DNA of 64,000 nucleotides from Helicobacter brantae (GTDB taxonomy: Bacteria; Campylobacterota; Campylobacteria; Campylobacterales; Helicobacteraceae). Positions 53,043 through 63,000 of this stretch are shown piece after piece (the first letter of the stretch is position 1; the number at the start of each line of letters is the position of its first letter). The stretch is from contig NZ_NXLV01000001.1 in NCBI RefSeq assembly GCF_003364205.1, positions 203,985 through 267,984 of the forward strand. The letters are read 5' to 3'. The position numbers and the translations under genes were made by a program. The notes under the pieces were generated by a model. The model did no database searches. It was given only the letters and a program-made list of their open reading frames with translations, and had not been told where the DNA came from.

Positions 53043-54047
53043 ATGAAGTTTGAGAAAATTAGCCTTGCTTGTGGAAATGGAGCAAGTGAGAATAATGCAT
53101 TGATAGAAGGGATTTTCTATAAGCATTTTCAAAACGAGATTTTAGAGCAAAGCAATGATGCCTCTATCTTTGAAGCCAAAGGCAAACTTGCTTTTAGCAC
53201 CGATTCTTTTACTATCTCTCCACTCTTTTTCAATGGTGGGGATATTGGAAAGCTTAGTATCTGTGGGACTTGCAATGATTTAGTGATGATGGGAGCTAAG
53301 CCAAAGTATTTGAGTGCTTCTTTTATCATCGAAGAGGGCTTTGAGGTTAAAGACTTAGAAAAAATTGCAATCTCTATGGCAAAAGAATGCGAGAAAAATG
53401 GCGTGAAAATCATCACAGGAGATACAAAAGTCGTCGCCAAAGGACAGGCTGATGGCGTGTATATCAATACAGCAGGAATTGGGGAAGTGATTTATGAGGG
53501 GATTTCAGCTTCAAGTTTGAGTGAGGGGGATATCATCATCGTATCCAATAGCATAGGCAAACACGGAGCAAGTATTTTTGCCCAAAGAGAGGGAATCGAG
53601 CTAGTTTCGGATTTGGCTTCAGATTGTGCATCTTTATGGCAAGTGCTTAAGGGGGTGTTTGAGAGTGGAGTGAAAATCAAGGCTCTAAGAGATGCCACAA
53701 GAGGAGGGCTTTCAGCAGTTTTAAATGAATGGGTAAAAGCCTCAAAAGTATGTATCCAGCTTCAAGAAGAGAATATCCCTATCTCAAGTGAGGTGCAGGG
53801 GATTTGTGAGTTTTTGGGGCTAGAAGCGTATGCACTAGCCAATGAGGGAACTTTTGTCCTAGCTGTGCCAGAGAGTGAGGCAGAGAGAGTGCTAGAGCTA
53901 CTTAGAGCCAATCCTTTGAGTGCAGAGGCTCAAATCATTGGTAAAGTGGATAAAGAGTATGAGGGCAAAGTCGTGCTTTGCTCAAGCTATGGGACTAAGA
54001 GATTTTTGGATATGCCAAGTGGCGAGATATTGCCAAGGATTTGCTAA
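53043..54047 (+). CDS. hypE: hydrogenase maturation protein HypE
   Basis: A 334-residue ATP-dependent dehydratase turning the HypF-made carboxamide on its own C-terminal cysteine into thiocyanate. The chain ends PRIC with the required final Cys. Other motifs: LAFSTDSFTISPLFFNGGDIG and DATRGGLSAVLNEW. Start ATG 53043 (GTG 53040 also open), with TAGGAGAG upstream. The stop overlaps the hypA start (TAATG). Confidence 0.97.
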   Translation: MKFEKISLACGNGASENNALIEGIFYKHFQNEILEQSNDASIFEAKGKLAFSTDSFTISPLFFNGGDIGKLSICGTCNDLVMMGAKPKYLSASFIIEEGFEVKDLEKIAISMAKECEKNGVKIITGDTKVVAKGQADGVYINTAGIGEVIYEGISASSLSEGDIIIVSNSIGKHGASIFAQREGIELVSDLASDCASLWQVLKGVFESGVKIKALRDATRGGLSAVLNEWVKASKVCIQLQEENIPISSEVQGICEFLGLEAYALANEGTFVLAVPESEAERVLELLRANPLSAEAQIIGKVDKEYEGKVVLCSSYGTKRFLDMPSGEILPRIC

Positions 54048-54388
54048 TGCACGAGTATTCAGTAGTGCAGTCATTTATTGAGCTTTGTGGGGATTATGTG
54101 AGGGAAAATGATTGCCAAAGGGTGCTAGAAGCCAAAGTCAAAGTGGGGATACTCAGTGGCATTGAGCTAGGGCTATTTGAGAGGGCATTAGAAACCTTTA
54201 AAGTCGGCAGTGTGCTAGAGAATGCAAAGATAGAGTATATCACTCAACCCCTAGTGCTAGAGTGCAGAGAGTGTGGAGAGGTGAGTGAGACAAGTAAGCA
54301 TTTGGTGCAATGTCCCAAATGCCAAAGCAGTGAAGTGAAAATCTTAGATGGGGAAGAGATGACATTGCTTCATCTTGAAATGGAGTAG
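54047..54388 (+). CDS. hypA: hydrogenase/urease nickel chaperone HypA
   Basis: A 113-residue nickel metallochaperone. It starts MHEYSVVQ, with the nickel-binding His2 next to the initiator (so the start is ATG 54047, not TTG 54041), and has a structural zinc site formed by CRECGE and CPKCQS. Last gene of the hyd-hyp series. Confidence 0.96.
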   Translation: MHEYSVVQSFIELCGDYVRENDCQRVLEAKVKVGILSGIELGLFERALETFKVGSVLENAKIEYITQPLVLECRECGEVSETSKHLVQCPKCQSSEVKILDGEEMTLLHLEME

Positions 54389-54394
54389 GGGGAT

Positions 54395-55159
54395 TTGGGG
54401 TTTTGGGATTGGCTAGGGGGGAAGTCAGAATCTAAGGGTGGGGGTGCAAGGAAGAAAAAGGGAGACAAAACCCCTCAAAGCCTTCACTTTCCACCTCTCC
54501 CACATCTTCAAATCACGCTTGAATACAAAAAAATCAAACACATTATCCTCAAAATCAAATCTTTCAACACCTTATCTATCTCAGCCCCTTTTGGTGTGGG
54601 GATTTCAGAGATTGAGAGTGTGCTATACAAAAGGGAGCAGTGGATACGCACCAAGCTTTTGGCATTTCCTCAAAAAGTGGGGGAGAGATATTGCAATGGT
54701 GGGGAGATTTTTCATCTAGGAGAGAGCTATAAAGTGAGTTTCTCTCCTAGCCATAGGGCTTCAATCAAACTCAATGAGGGGGAGATAAGAGTAGAGGCAA
54801 GAAGTGAGGGTGAGATAGAGGCAGTCGTGCAAAAATGGCAAAGAGGGGAGGCAAAGAGGGTGTTTGAAGAGGTTTTGGGTGAATGGGAGAGGGAGCTAGA
54901 GGTGCAAATCTCTCATCTATCAATCAAGAAAATGGCTTCACGCTGGGGCTCTTGCAATCCCAAAAAAGGCTATATCAATCTCAATCTCTCACTAATTAAA
55001 ATGCCAAAAAGATTGATTGAGTATGTGGCATTACACGAGATGATTCACTTCTTTCACTACTATCACGACAAAAACTTCTATGCAATGATGAGCCAAAAAA
55101 TGCCTAATTGGAAAGAAAGAGAGCTAGAGCTAAGGGAGTGGAAAAGAAGGATTGGGTGA
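54395..55159 (+). CDS. YgjP-like zinc metallopeptidase family protein
   Basis: A 254-residue protein with the YgjP/DUF45 signature: ASRWGSCNPKKGYINLNLSL, then the zinc motif LHEMIHFFHYYHDKNF (HExxH plus a third histidine) near residue 217. The probable TTG start at 54395 lies 6 bp after hypA; the first 30 residues are low-complexity (GGKSESKGGGARKKKG). Role unknown; the spacing suggests co-transcription with the hyp genes, not a hydrogenase function. Confidence 0.78.
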   Translation: MGFWDWLGGKSESKGGGARKKKGDKTPQSLHFPPLPHLQITLEYKKIKHIILKIKSFNTLSISAPFGVGISEIESVLYKREQWIRTKLLAFPQKVGERYCNGGEIFHLGESYKVSFSPSHRASIKLNEGEIRVEARSEGEIEAVVQKWQRGEAKRVFEEVLGEWERELEVQISHLSIKKMASRWGSCNPKKGYINLNLSLIKMPKRLIEYVALHEMIHFFHYYHDKNFYAMMSQKMPNWKERELELREWKRRIG

Positions 55160-55522
55160 AGCTCCAAAAGTCCAAAAATATTAGTTTAAAATATAAAATA
55201 AGAGTAATTTAATTAAAATTTAAGTCTATTTAAAGTGTATGTTTCAATATGCCTATCTTGTAAATCTTCTACTGACCTTGAGTTTTATCTATTAAAATAA
55301 CTATAAAATTATACTATCTTAAGAAAAAAATAAGAGAATAAAAAACAAAAATATCAATAAAAAATATTTACAAAATATTTTACTTTTATCAATATTATCC
55401 ATAAATCAATTAAGAAACTCTTATGGGATAAATAAGATGAATAATCTCTTATAAATATTTTAAATTTTATATAGAGATTCATAAGGGTTTTTTGAGTTTT
55501 TGAGTAAAAGGAAGGATATTTG
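55160..55522 (+). other. 363-bp AT-rich spacer before the giant autotransporter
   Basis: No gene seen. It holds many A/T runs and a candidate promoter TTGAGT (55278-55283), 18-bp gap, TATAAA (55302-55307), giving a leader of about 210 bases. The final GGAAGGATATTTG is the ribosome-site region. The composition differs sharply from the hyp genes before it. Confidence 0.5.
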
Positions 55523-58500
55523 ATGAAAAAGTTTAATGTATTGATTGCAACTTCTTTGGCTTGTTTGCTTGATGTGAGTGTGGTGTATAGTGGAGATTGT
55601 AGTGATAATGACTATGGTGGAGTAGCATGCTTTAAATATGGGGGAACTTCTATTTTATCAAAAGATTTAAAAAAATCTGAAAAAGATGGATGGACTAGCT
55701 ATAAAAAGCTTGTGAAGGGATCTAGCGTTTTTGGGAGTCTAGATAATTTTGATGGACAATATGTTCCAAAATCAGTACCAGATACCACTCATTTAGGGGT
55801 TTCAATTGAAAGATCTATTCTCATATTGAGTGATGTAAGAGAGAGTCTAGGGTTGAAACTCCCATTTCAAGTTGGATTATATGTGGATACTGGAAATAAA
55901 GAAGGGGAAGAAGGCATATTAAATCTTTACTCCTCTAGTGGGGCAACTATTGGAAACATTGTGATTACTAGCTCAAAAAAGAATGAGCCAAAAGAGAATG
56001 AGAGAAAAAAATCCGTGACCTTGGAGTTCCAAAAAAATGGGAATGTAAATCGTCATGATTTGGTTGAACTTCAATTAGGAGGTGGTACGAAAATTAGAGA
56101 AAAATTTAAAAGTACTCTGCAACATAATAGAGATATGCCTTTGGCTTTAATTGGGGGGATTTGGAATAATTCTGGAGAAAAGGTGGATGCAAATTTTGAA
56201 AATGGGGCAAGAATGATGGGGGATGTTTATAGTGGAGGGGATAGTACTGAAACTCGTTTAACTTTTGGTGATTCTAGAATGAGATCCAGTATATTTGGGA
56301 TTAGTTACATTGTAGGGAAGCAGGATGCCTCTATTGTTTTTGTGGGTGGAGTTCATAGTGATAAGGGAGGGATGACTCATTTGCGGATTGAGGATGGGGA
56401 TGGCATACTGGAGTCGGTTGGTTTTGGAGGAGATGGGCTTGTAGCTAATAGTGGTGGAAAAAATAGCGTTTATATTGGTTCGAAAGATTCTTCCAATACC
56501 TCTCAGTCGTTATTTGTCAATAATATGGTTGCAAATGGTGGAGAAAGTGCATTGTCAGAAAATAGTGTGATTTTTGATAATGGTTTTCCTGTTGGAAATA
56601 TGATGATTGTGGGAAGTGTAGTGGCAGAAACTGGCAAAAATATTATTCTCACACAAGGTGTAAAAGTATCTTCGGGTTGGAGTTTTAATGGAAATACAAA
56701 ATTAGATCTTGAGGTGGAGGATAGGGTTTTGACAGATTCTTCAAAAATGGAGAAGAATCGAGATGATATAGGCAATACAATCATGATTGATGGGAAAGTC
56801 TCTATTGGAAGTGGAGTTTTGTTTTCTGAAACAATGGATGGCAATTCTTTTGGACTTGTGGCATTGGGAGGCAAAAATACAATTGTTCTTGCAGACATAA
56901 GCAAGGACAATAATGGTGGGGCTATCAAAAAAGAGGGAAAGAGTGATGAATATGATCCCACTAGAGTTTTGACAACCACACAGATTTTTGCTGGTGGTAG
57001 TGGGGTGAATGATATAGATATTGGTGGGAACTTGTGGTTGTTGTTTTGTCAAAATGATGGAAATGCAATAGGGGGAAGTATTATTGCAGAAAATGGAGGG
57101 AAAAACAAGATTGTTGTCAATGGGGTATTTATGGCGATGGGAATCCATAGGCCAAGTGATATTTCTTTGAGTAGCAGAGTGTTTGATATTGATGATAGTG
57201 AGAAAACCTCTTTAGATTTCAAAGAGTCGATGAAATCCACAAGCATTATTGTTCGTGGGAATAGTGCAGATAGTAGAAATGATATTGTGATTAAAAATAT
57301 GGGGAATGAAAGGTTGTATGGTGATAATTGGGGTGGAATCTATCTGGGAGATGTTTTGGCATATGGTGGAACAAATCATATTGTTTTGCATAATAATGGT
57401 GGAAAGAGTGGGATTGAAAATGTGTTTGCTAGAAGGACCGATCCAGAAGGTAGGGAGAATATTGGAGGTGTGAATGAGATCTTTGTAGATGGAGGTGGAG
57501 AAACTACGATTGGAAATCTTACAACTGAGGCTGGGGGTAAAAACTATATACATTTTTCCAAAAAAGCAAATGGCAGTTCTTTTGGAACAAATCAATTGAG
57601 GATTACCAATTTGACTTATGGAAATGGGGGAACAACCTCTATAATTTTTGGGGATATGCTATATGGGGATATGTCAAGTCCATCAATAGAGAAGAGAGAA
57701 AACATAGGTAATGGAATAAGGCTGTCTCTTGAAAAAGGAGAAGGAACAGAAAATACTTCTTTATTGGTAGGAAATGGGATAATGTATTCTTTGGAGAAGT
57801 TGTCTTTTAATGGCAATGATGTTACACTTGGTATCCTCTCGGGTACATTTTCTGGAAGTGTTGAAACCTTTTCAAAAACCCACTACTATCTAGGAGATGG
57901 CTCTGCTTTCTTGGGAAGTGTTAGTGCATATAATGGTAATAATAATAATGGATCTCTCACCCTTAAGCCTAAATCCAAGTTTATCCTAAAAAATGAAGGA
58001 AGCACCCATTTTGACACCCTTATCTTTACTCAATCTGACTATTCTGATGGCAATCTCTTGCAAGATACAATTAAGCTTCCAACAACAACCCTAGATCTTG
58101 CTACCAATGGAGAAAGTTTTTCTCAATTCTCTAGAGGAAGTCGGGGCAAGACTTTGGATGTAGGGACAATGATTATTGATGCTAATAATGGCAATGATAA
58201 TCCTCTTCTTAGACTTTTTGTAGCAGGAATGGGGGGAGGAGAGGCTGATAATGTTAGTGTGAAGAGCTTTAAGAGTGGGAATCTCTCTAGTGAAAGTCTT
58301 GAGTATCATTTGGTTGGCTCTGATGGTAAGCCAACATTGAAGAAAATAGAGAAGGGAGGAAACTCCCTTGACGCCCAAGTTTTCCTCCCCACAGGACTTA
58401 TCGGAACAGACTTCACGGGCAAGGGTGTGACTATCCTCTCTGTGGCTAGTGGAGGAGGAGATTTGAATGTAACTTCTAAAAAAGCTCAAACAGGATTTAC

Positions 58501-59839
58501 CACTTATTGGGTTGAGATTACAAAAGAAGAGATTGATAAAACATCTCAAGGCAATGAAGCAAATGGAAGCAATGGAGGACAAGCCACTTCTGTTCTCACT
58601 CTAGCCAATCAATCCACCTCTTCACAACCTCAAGCTTCCGTAGCTGAAGCTTCTTCAGCTTCTAGCACTTCTCCCACCACCACATTAACCACCACAAGCT
58701 CTTCCTCTCCCTCTGACTCCTCCAAATCTCACAGATGGGTGCTAGGTAAAACAATGGATGCTTCTATCAACAAAGATTCTCTTGGTCTTGCAGGAACTCT
58801 TCTTACCCACAATCACTCCAATTGGACAATGATGCTTAATTCTCTAAATAAAAGAATGGGGGAGTTAAGGAATAATCCTAATACTCATGGAGTATGGGGA
58901 AGAATCTTTGGAGGAGAGCAAACCAGCACACAGGGTTATGCAAAGATTGATTCAGGTTATATTACCCTTCAAGCAGGATATGACTACGCTTTCTTTACTC
59001 CTTCTTCTTGGGGAGAGGCAACACTCTATTTAGGAGGCACACTCTCTTATGGTTTTATGTCCTCTAAATCTCAAGAGTTTATGGGGAATGATTTTCTTTA
59101 TGCTCCTTATGCTTACAATGCCTACTCTCATAGCTTAGAGTTAGGGGTTTATGCAGTTTATCTTTATGATTGTGGATTGTATATAGATTCTATTCTTAAG
59201 TGGGGGTTCATTACCACAGACTTTAAGGGTATTAACTCCCATTCCTCACAAGCTAATATCACCAACTATCATATGACTCTAGGAGAAGAGGTGGGATATA
59301 GATTTAGCTTTGGAGGAAACAAAGAGTGGAGTATCACCCCTCAAGCTGAAGTTATTTTTGGCTATCTCTCAGAATCCGAAGCCAAACAAGAATATGATGG
59401 GCAAACTTTGCACTCTACCCTTGAGGGAGTCCCAACACTAAGAACAAGAGTGGGGAGTGACTTTGGTTATGCCCTCAAATATAAAAATCAAACTTATGAT
59501 TTTAGATTGGGGGTGAGTTACGAGATGGATTATGCAAATGCTGATGCTTCTTATGGAATACTGGGGGCAACCTATCTAGATAAGGTCAGTGAAAATGCTC
59601 TAATTAGCACAGATCACAGAATGGTGCTTGATGTAGGAGTAAATATTAATCTCTGTGAGGATGTAAGGTTTTATACAAATCTTGAAAGTTCTTTCTTTGG
59701 AAAAATCAATACCAAGTATGAGATCAATGTGGGTGTGAGATATAGCTTTGGAGAGAAAAGAAGAGAGAAAGAGAAAGAGGGGGAGAAAATGCCTATAAAG
59801 ATTTGGTGGGAGGACAAAGAACATGATTATCAAGATTAA
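55523..59839 (+). CDS. giant autotransporter with GGxNxI beta-helix repeats
   Basis: A 1438-residue type Va autotransporter. Signal peptide to about residue 23, a nearby cysteine pair (C26, C36), then about 1000 residues with a recurrent motif [ILV]xAxxGGxNxIxI (for example VANSGGKNSVYI, IIAENGGKNKIVV, VLAYGGTNHIVL, TTEAGGKNYIHF), as in a right-handed beta-helix. A Ser/Thr/Pro-rich stretch (about 1030-1070) precedes HRWVLGKTMDASIN, the linker LNKRMGELRNNP (about 1106) and the barrel ending VGVRYSFG. A 28-residue charged tail (EKRREKEKEGEK...) follows. Start ATG 55523 (TTG 55520 adjacent). Likely a surface adhesin; receptor unknown. Confidence 0.88.
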   Translation: MKKFNVLIATSLACLLDVSVVYSGDCSDNDYGGVACFKYGGTSILSKDLKKSEKDGWTSYKKLVKGSSVFGSLDNFDGQYVPKSVPDTTHLGVSIERSILILSDVRESLGLKLPFQVGLYVDTGNKEGEEGILNLYSSSGATIGNIVITSSKKNEPKENERKKSVTLEFQKNGNVNRHDLVELQLGGGTKIREKFKSTLQHNRDMPLALIGGIWNNSGEKVDANFENGARMMGDVYSGGDSTETRLTFGDSRMRSSIFGISYIVGKQDASIVFVGGVHSDKGGMTHLRIEDGDGILESVGFGGDGLVANSGGKNSVYIGSKDSSNTSQSLFVNNMVANGGESALSENSVIFDNGFPVGNMMIVGSVVAETGKNIILTQGVKVSSGWSFNGNTKLDLEVEDRVLTDSSKMEKNRDDIGNTIMIDGKVSIGSGVLFSETMDGNSFGLVALGGKNTIVLADISKDNNGGAIKKEGKSDEYDPTRVLTTTQIFAGGSGVNDIDIGGNLWLLFCQNDGNAIGGSIIAENGGKNKIVVNGVFMAMGIHRPSDISLSSRVFDIDDSEKTSLDFKESMKSTSIIVRGNSADSRNDIVIKNMGNERLYGDNWGGIYLGDVLAYGGTNHIVLHNNGGKSGIENVFARRTDPEGRENIGGVNEIFVDGGGETTIGNLTTEAGGKNYIHFSKKANGSSFGTNQLRITNLTYGNGGTTSIIFGDMLYGDMSSPSIEKRENIGNGIRLSLEKGEGTENTSLLVGNGIMYSLEKLSFNGNDVTLGILSGTFSGSVETFSKTHYYLGDGSAFLGSVSAYNGNNNNGSLTLKPKSKFILKNEGSTHFDTLIFTQSDYSDGNLLQDTIKLPTTTLDLATNGESFSQFSRGSRGKTLDVGTMIIDANNGNDNPLLRLFVAGMGGGEADNVSVKSFKSGNLSSESLEYHLVGSDGKPTLKKIEKGGNSLDAQVFLPTGLIGTDFTGKGVTILSVASGGGDLNVTSKKAQTGFTTYWVEITKEEIDKTSQGNEANGSNGGQATSVLTLANQSTSSQPQASVAEASSASSTSPTTTLTTTSSSSPSDSSKSHRWVLGKTMDASINKDSLGLAGTLLTHNHSNWTMMLNSLNKRMGELRNNPNTHGVWGRIFGGEQTSTQGYAKIDSGYITLQAGYDYAFFTPSSWGEATLYLGGTLSYGFMSSKSQEFMGNDFLYAPYAYNAYSHSLELGVYAVYLYDCGLYIDSILKWGFITTDFKGINSHSSQANITNYHMTLGEEVGYRFSFGGNKEWSITPQAEVIFGYLSESEAKQEYDGQTLHSTLEGVPTLRTRVGSDFGYALKYKNQTYDFRLGVSYEMDYANADASYGILGATYLDKVSENALISTDHRMVLDVGVNINLCEDVRFYTNLESSFFGKINTKYEINVGVRYSFGEKRREKEKEGEKMPIKIWWEDKEHDYQD
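58084..58138 (+). repeat. 55-bp perfect repeat, copy 1 (partner 62315-62369)
   Basis: Identical 55-bp block in the two tandem autotransporter genes, encoding TTLDLATNGESFSQFSRG. Flanking sequence is only moderately similar. Confidence 0.85.
58364..58560 (+). repeat. about 195-bp near-identical repeat, copy 1 (partner 62625-62821)
   Basis: Encodes the end of the passenger (SLDAQVFLPTGLIGTDFTGK to the IDKxSQ segment). By eye it differs from the partner at only about a dozen or so sites, while passenger DNA upstream is unrelated. Confidence 0.8.
59528..59757 (+). repeat. 230-bp perfect repeat at the barrel end, copy 1 (partner 63771-64000)
   Basis: The last barrel strands are base-for-base identical in both tandem genes up to the window edge, including third codon positions, whereas the barrel DNA just upstream differs at many sites. 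Confidence 0.9.
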
Positions 59840-60062
59840 AATATTGTGTGATATGAGATTGTGGTTTAAACGGACAATAAAATACTCACTTATTCAGTAA
59901 ATATTAAGAAATAAATATGTTTCTTACTTTATAGAATATATTAACTTGTTATTGCTGATTTCTTTTTAGAATGACAAAAAATTAAAAAATAATTATCTAT
60001 ATATCAACATAGAAAAATATTTATATATAGTTAAAAATTTAAGGAAGGATGGAAGTTGCTTG
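59840..60062 (+). other. 223-bp AT-rich spacer between the tandem autotransporters
   Basis: No gene. It contains an AT-only inverted repeat TAAGAAA / TTTCTTA (59905-59926, 8-base loop), perhaps a weak terminator, several -10-like TATATA strings, and ends with GGAAGGATGGAAG as ribosome-site region. Confidence 0.45.
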
Positions 60063-63000
60063 ATGAAAAAAGCGTTTGTTTCGCTCCCTTTGTTTTACTT
60101 GGTTGGAGGGGAATTGGTTTTGGCTAATGATTGTTTGCAATCTAGTTCAAACGCATGTTTTCAATATCAGTACACTCCCTTATCTACTCCAAATCAGTGG
60201 CAGAGCTACAAAAAGCTAAAAGAAGGGGTTTTTGGAAGTTTGGAGAATTTTGATGGACAATTTGTGCCAAAAGAAGGCTCTAATCAACTTAGCCTATATA
60301 TCCACAACGCAGCACTTATTTTATCAAATCCCAAAAAAACAAAAGATGCTAGTATTTTTGTGGATTCTACACATTCTGTAAATGATATGCTTAGTCTATC
60401 ATCAATCTATTCTTCGGTTATGATTGATATATTGGCAGAAGATACAGCAAGGCATTCAAATAGATTTAGAGCTTCATCAAGGAGGGTTATCAATCTCCAT
60501 TTTAATGGCAATCAGAAAACACCACAAGGCATAGAAGACTTAAGTCAAAAAAATATTAAAGATAAAATGGAAAACTCAGATTCTTTTAGGGAATATGAAA
60601 ATCTTCTAGCTTTTGTTGGAAGTGTTGCAAACCATTCAGGCAAACAAGCCTCTTTGGTGTTTGGGCAAGGTGCAAGAATGCTAGGAGATCTTTTTGCATC
60701 TTTTGGAGAGAATAGTGTTGTTTTCAATGTTGATCACTCTATGTGGAGAGGAAGAGAGGTTAAATATCCCAATGCAGTGGTTTTTGAAGGAGGACTTCAA
60801 GCGATAGATGGTGGAGAAAATGTCCTAGCAGTCAAAGAAGGGGATATGGTTTTAAAATCTGTGGGTTTGGGGGATTATGGAGTGTTGGCAAAAGATGGAG
60901 GGAGAAATACTATTTATATAGGTAATGGCGGTGAGGATAAAGCATCTCAAAAGGTTTTGGCTTCTAAGATTGTCGCAATTTCTAGCAATGAGAATGTAAT
61001 GACACAAAATCACATTGTTTTTAAGAATTTCAAAGATTCAAATACGCTCTGTGCTCAATCCATCAAAGCAACTTCTTCAAGCAATCTTATCCAAACAATG
61101 GAGCAAAAATACAATGGAAGCATTGCGTTGCTTGACTTGGAAGTGAAAGAAAACATTATTTCAAGTGGAAGAGGAGTAAATCAGAAGGTAGGGAACAAGA
61201 TTGTTATTGATGGCAATCTTAGTGTGGGAGCTTCTACTGCTTCTAGCTCTTATGGGATTTTTTCTTATGGTGGAGAAAATGTTATCTATCTTTACAATCC
61301 ATACACCCCAAATGGTAACGATAAAAACGGAAACCTAGAAACTCCAATCATCTATGCAGGAGGAGATGCATGGAGTAGTGGAGAGAATATAATCAAGCTT
61401 GAAGGCAAACTAACATTGACATATTCATCTCTTAAAGATGGTGTGAGGGGTGCTAAGATTGTGGCTGAAAATGGAGGAGAGAATTATATTGAAGTAAAAA
61501 AGGGAATTGGCACAGCAGAATATTTGGATGCCAAAAAGAAAAAAGAAATAGGAGAGGGGGAATTAAACAACGATATTTCTCATCTTAGAGTGATTGCAAA
61601 AAGTGGAGGAAAAAATACAATAAACATCAATGATACAAAACAAAATGAGACAATGCTCTATATGGGAGGTATGATTGCTGAGGGTGGGAGCAATGAAGTT
61701 GCTTTATCAAGCAAAGAGATGGGAAGTATAAAGATTGGGTTGATGTCCTCTAGTGGAGGAGGGGGCTATGGATCAAATCATTTAACCTTGCTCAATCAAA
61801 AATACACTGAAATCAAGACTATTATTACAGATAAGGGGGGAGAAAATAATGTTTTGATTTCAAGCAATAATCAAGATATGAATGAGCAGACAATAAAGCT
61901 AGGTTTTAGCTATCAGGATAAGACTTCAGTTTATATTAAAAATTTTTCAGGAAATACCCTTAAGAGTGGATTGGGGGTAGTATTGGAGGGACAATCAAGC
62001 AAGCAAGATTTAACTTTAGAGATTCAAGGAGGGGATCAAAACTATTGGCTTAAGATAGGAGATGGGAGTTTTTATGGCAAGATATGGACAACTTCACAAA
62101 CTCATTATGATTTAAGAAAGAATACAATTTTTTCAGGAACAATTAGCTCAGATTCTAGCAATGCAAAAGATTTGAAAGGTGGTAACCTCTCCCTTCAATC
62201 CAACTCTAAATTTATTCTAAAAAATGAAGGAAACACAGGCTTTGACACCCTTATCCTCTTCTCTTCTAGACCCAATGATGATAATCTCCTCAAAGACACT
62301 ACCAAACTTTCAAGAACAACCCTAGATCTTGCTACCAATGGAGAAAGTTTTTCTCAATTCTCTAGAGGAGATAAGGGCAAGACATTGGATATAGAAACGA
62401 TGGTAATCAATATGGGCGAAGACAATTTCATTGAGCATATAGGCTCTCCACTTGTTAGACTTTATGTGGCAGGGATGGGAGAAGGAGAGGCTGATAATCT
62501 TAGGGTAGGAAGGTTTGTAGGTAAGTCAGAGGGTGAAACTTGGGGTGAAAAATTTTTTTTATATAAAACTAGAGATTCTAGCGATAAGGAACTGCAAGAA
62601 AAGGCGATTACCAATCTTGGCACTTCCCTTGATGCTCAAGTCTTCCTCCCCACAGGACTTATCGGAACTGACTTCACGGGCAAGGGTGTGACTATCCTCT
62701 CTGTGGCTAGTGGAGGAGGAGATTTGAATGTAACTTCTAAAAAAGCCCAAACGGGATTTACCACTTATTGGGTTGAGATTAAAAAAGAAGAGATTGATAA
62801 AATATCTCAAGACAATGGAGCAAGTAGTGCAAATGAAATCCAAGCCACTACCCTTGCCCTAGCTAATCAATCCACTTCTTCACAAACTCAAGCTTCTTTG
62901 ACTTCTAGCACATCTCCCATTGCTACATCAACCACCACTAGCTCTTCCTCTCCCTCTAATGCTTCCAAATTTCACAGATGGGTGCTAGGTAAAACAATGG

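Noticed and set aside
55160..62100. CRISPR array or minisatellite
   Set aside because: The recurring GGxN blocks are protein motifs with variable DNA and spacing; no regular direct repeats with unique spacers occur anywhere in the window.
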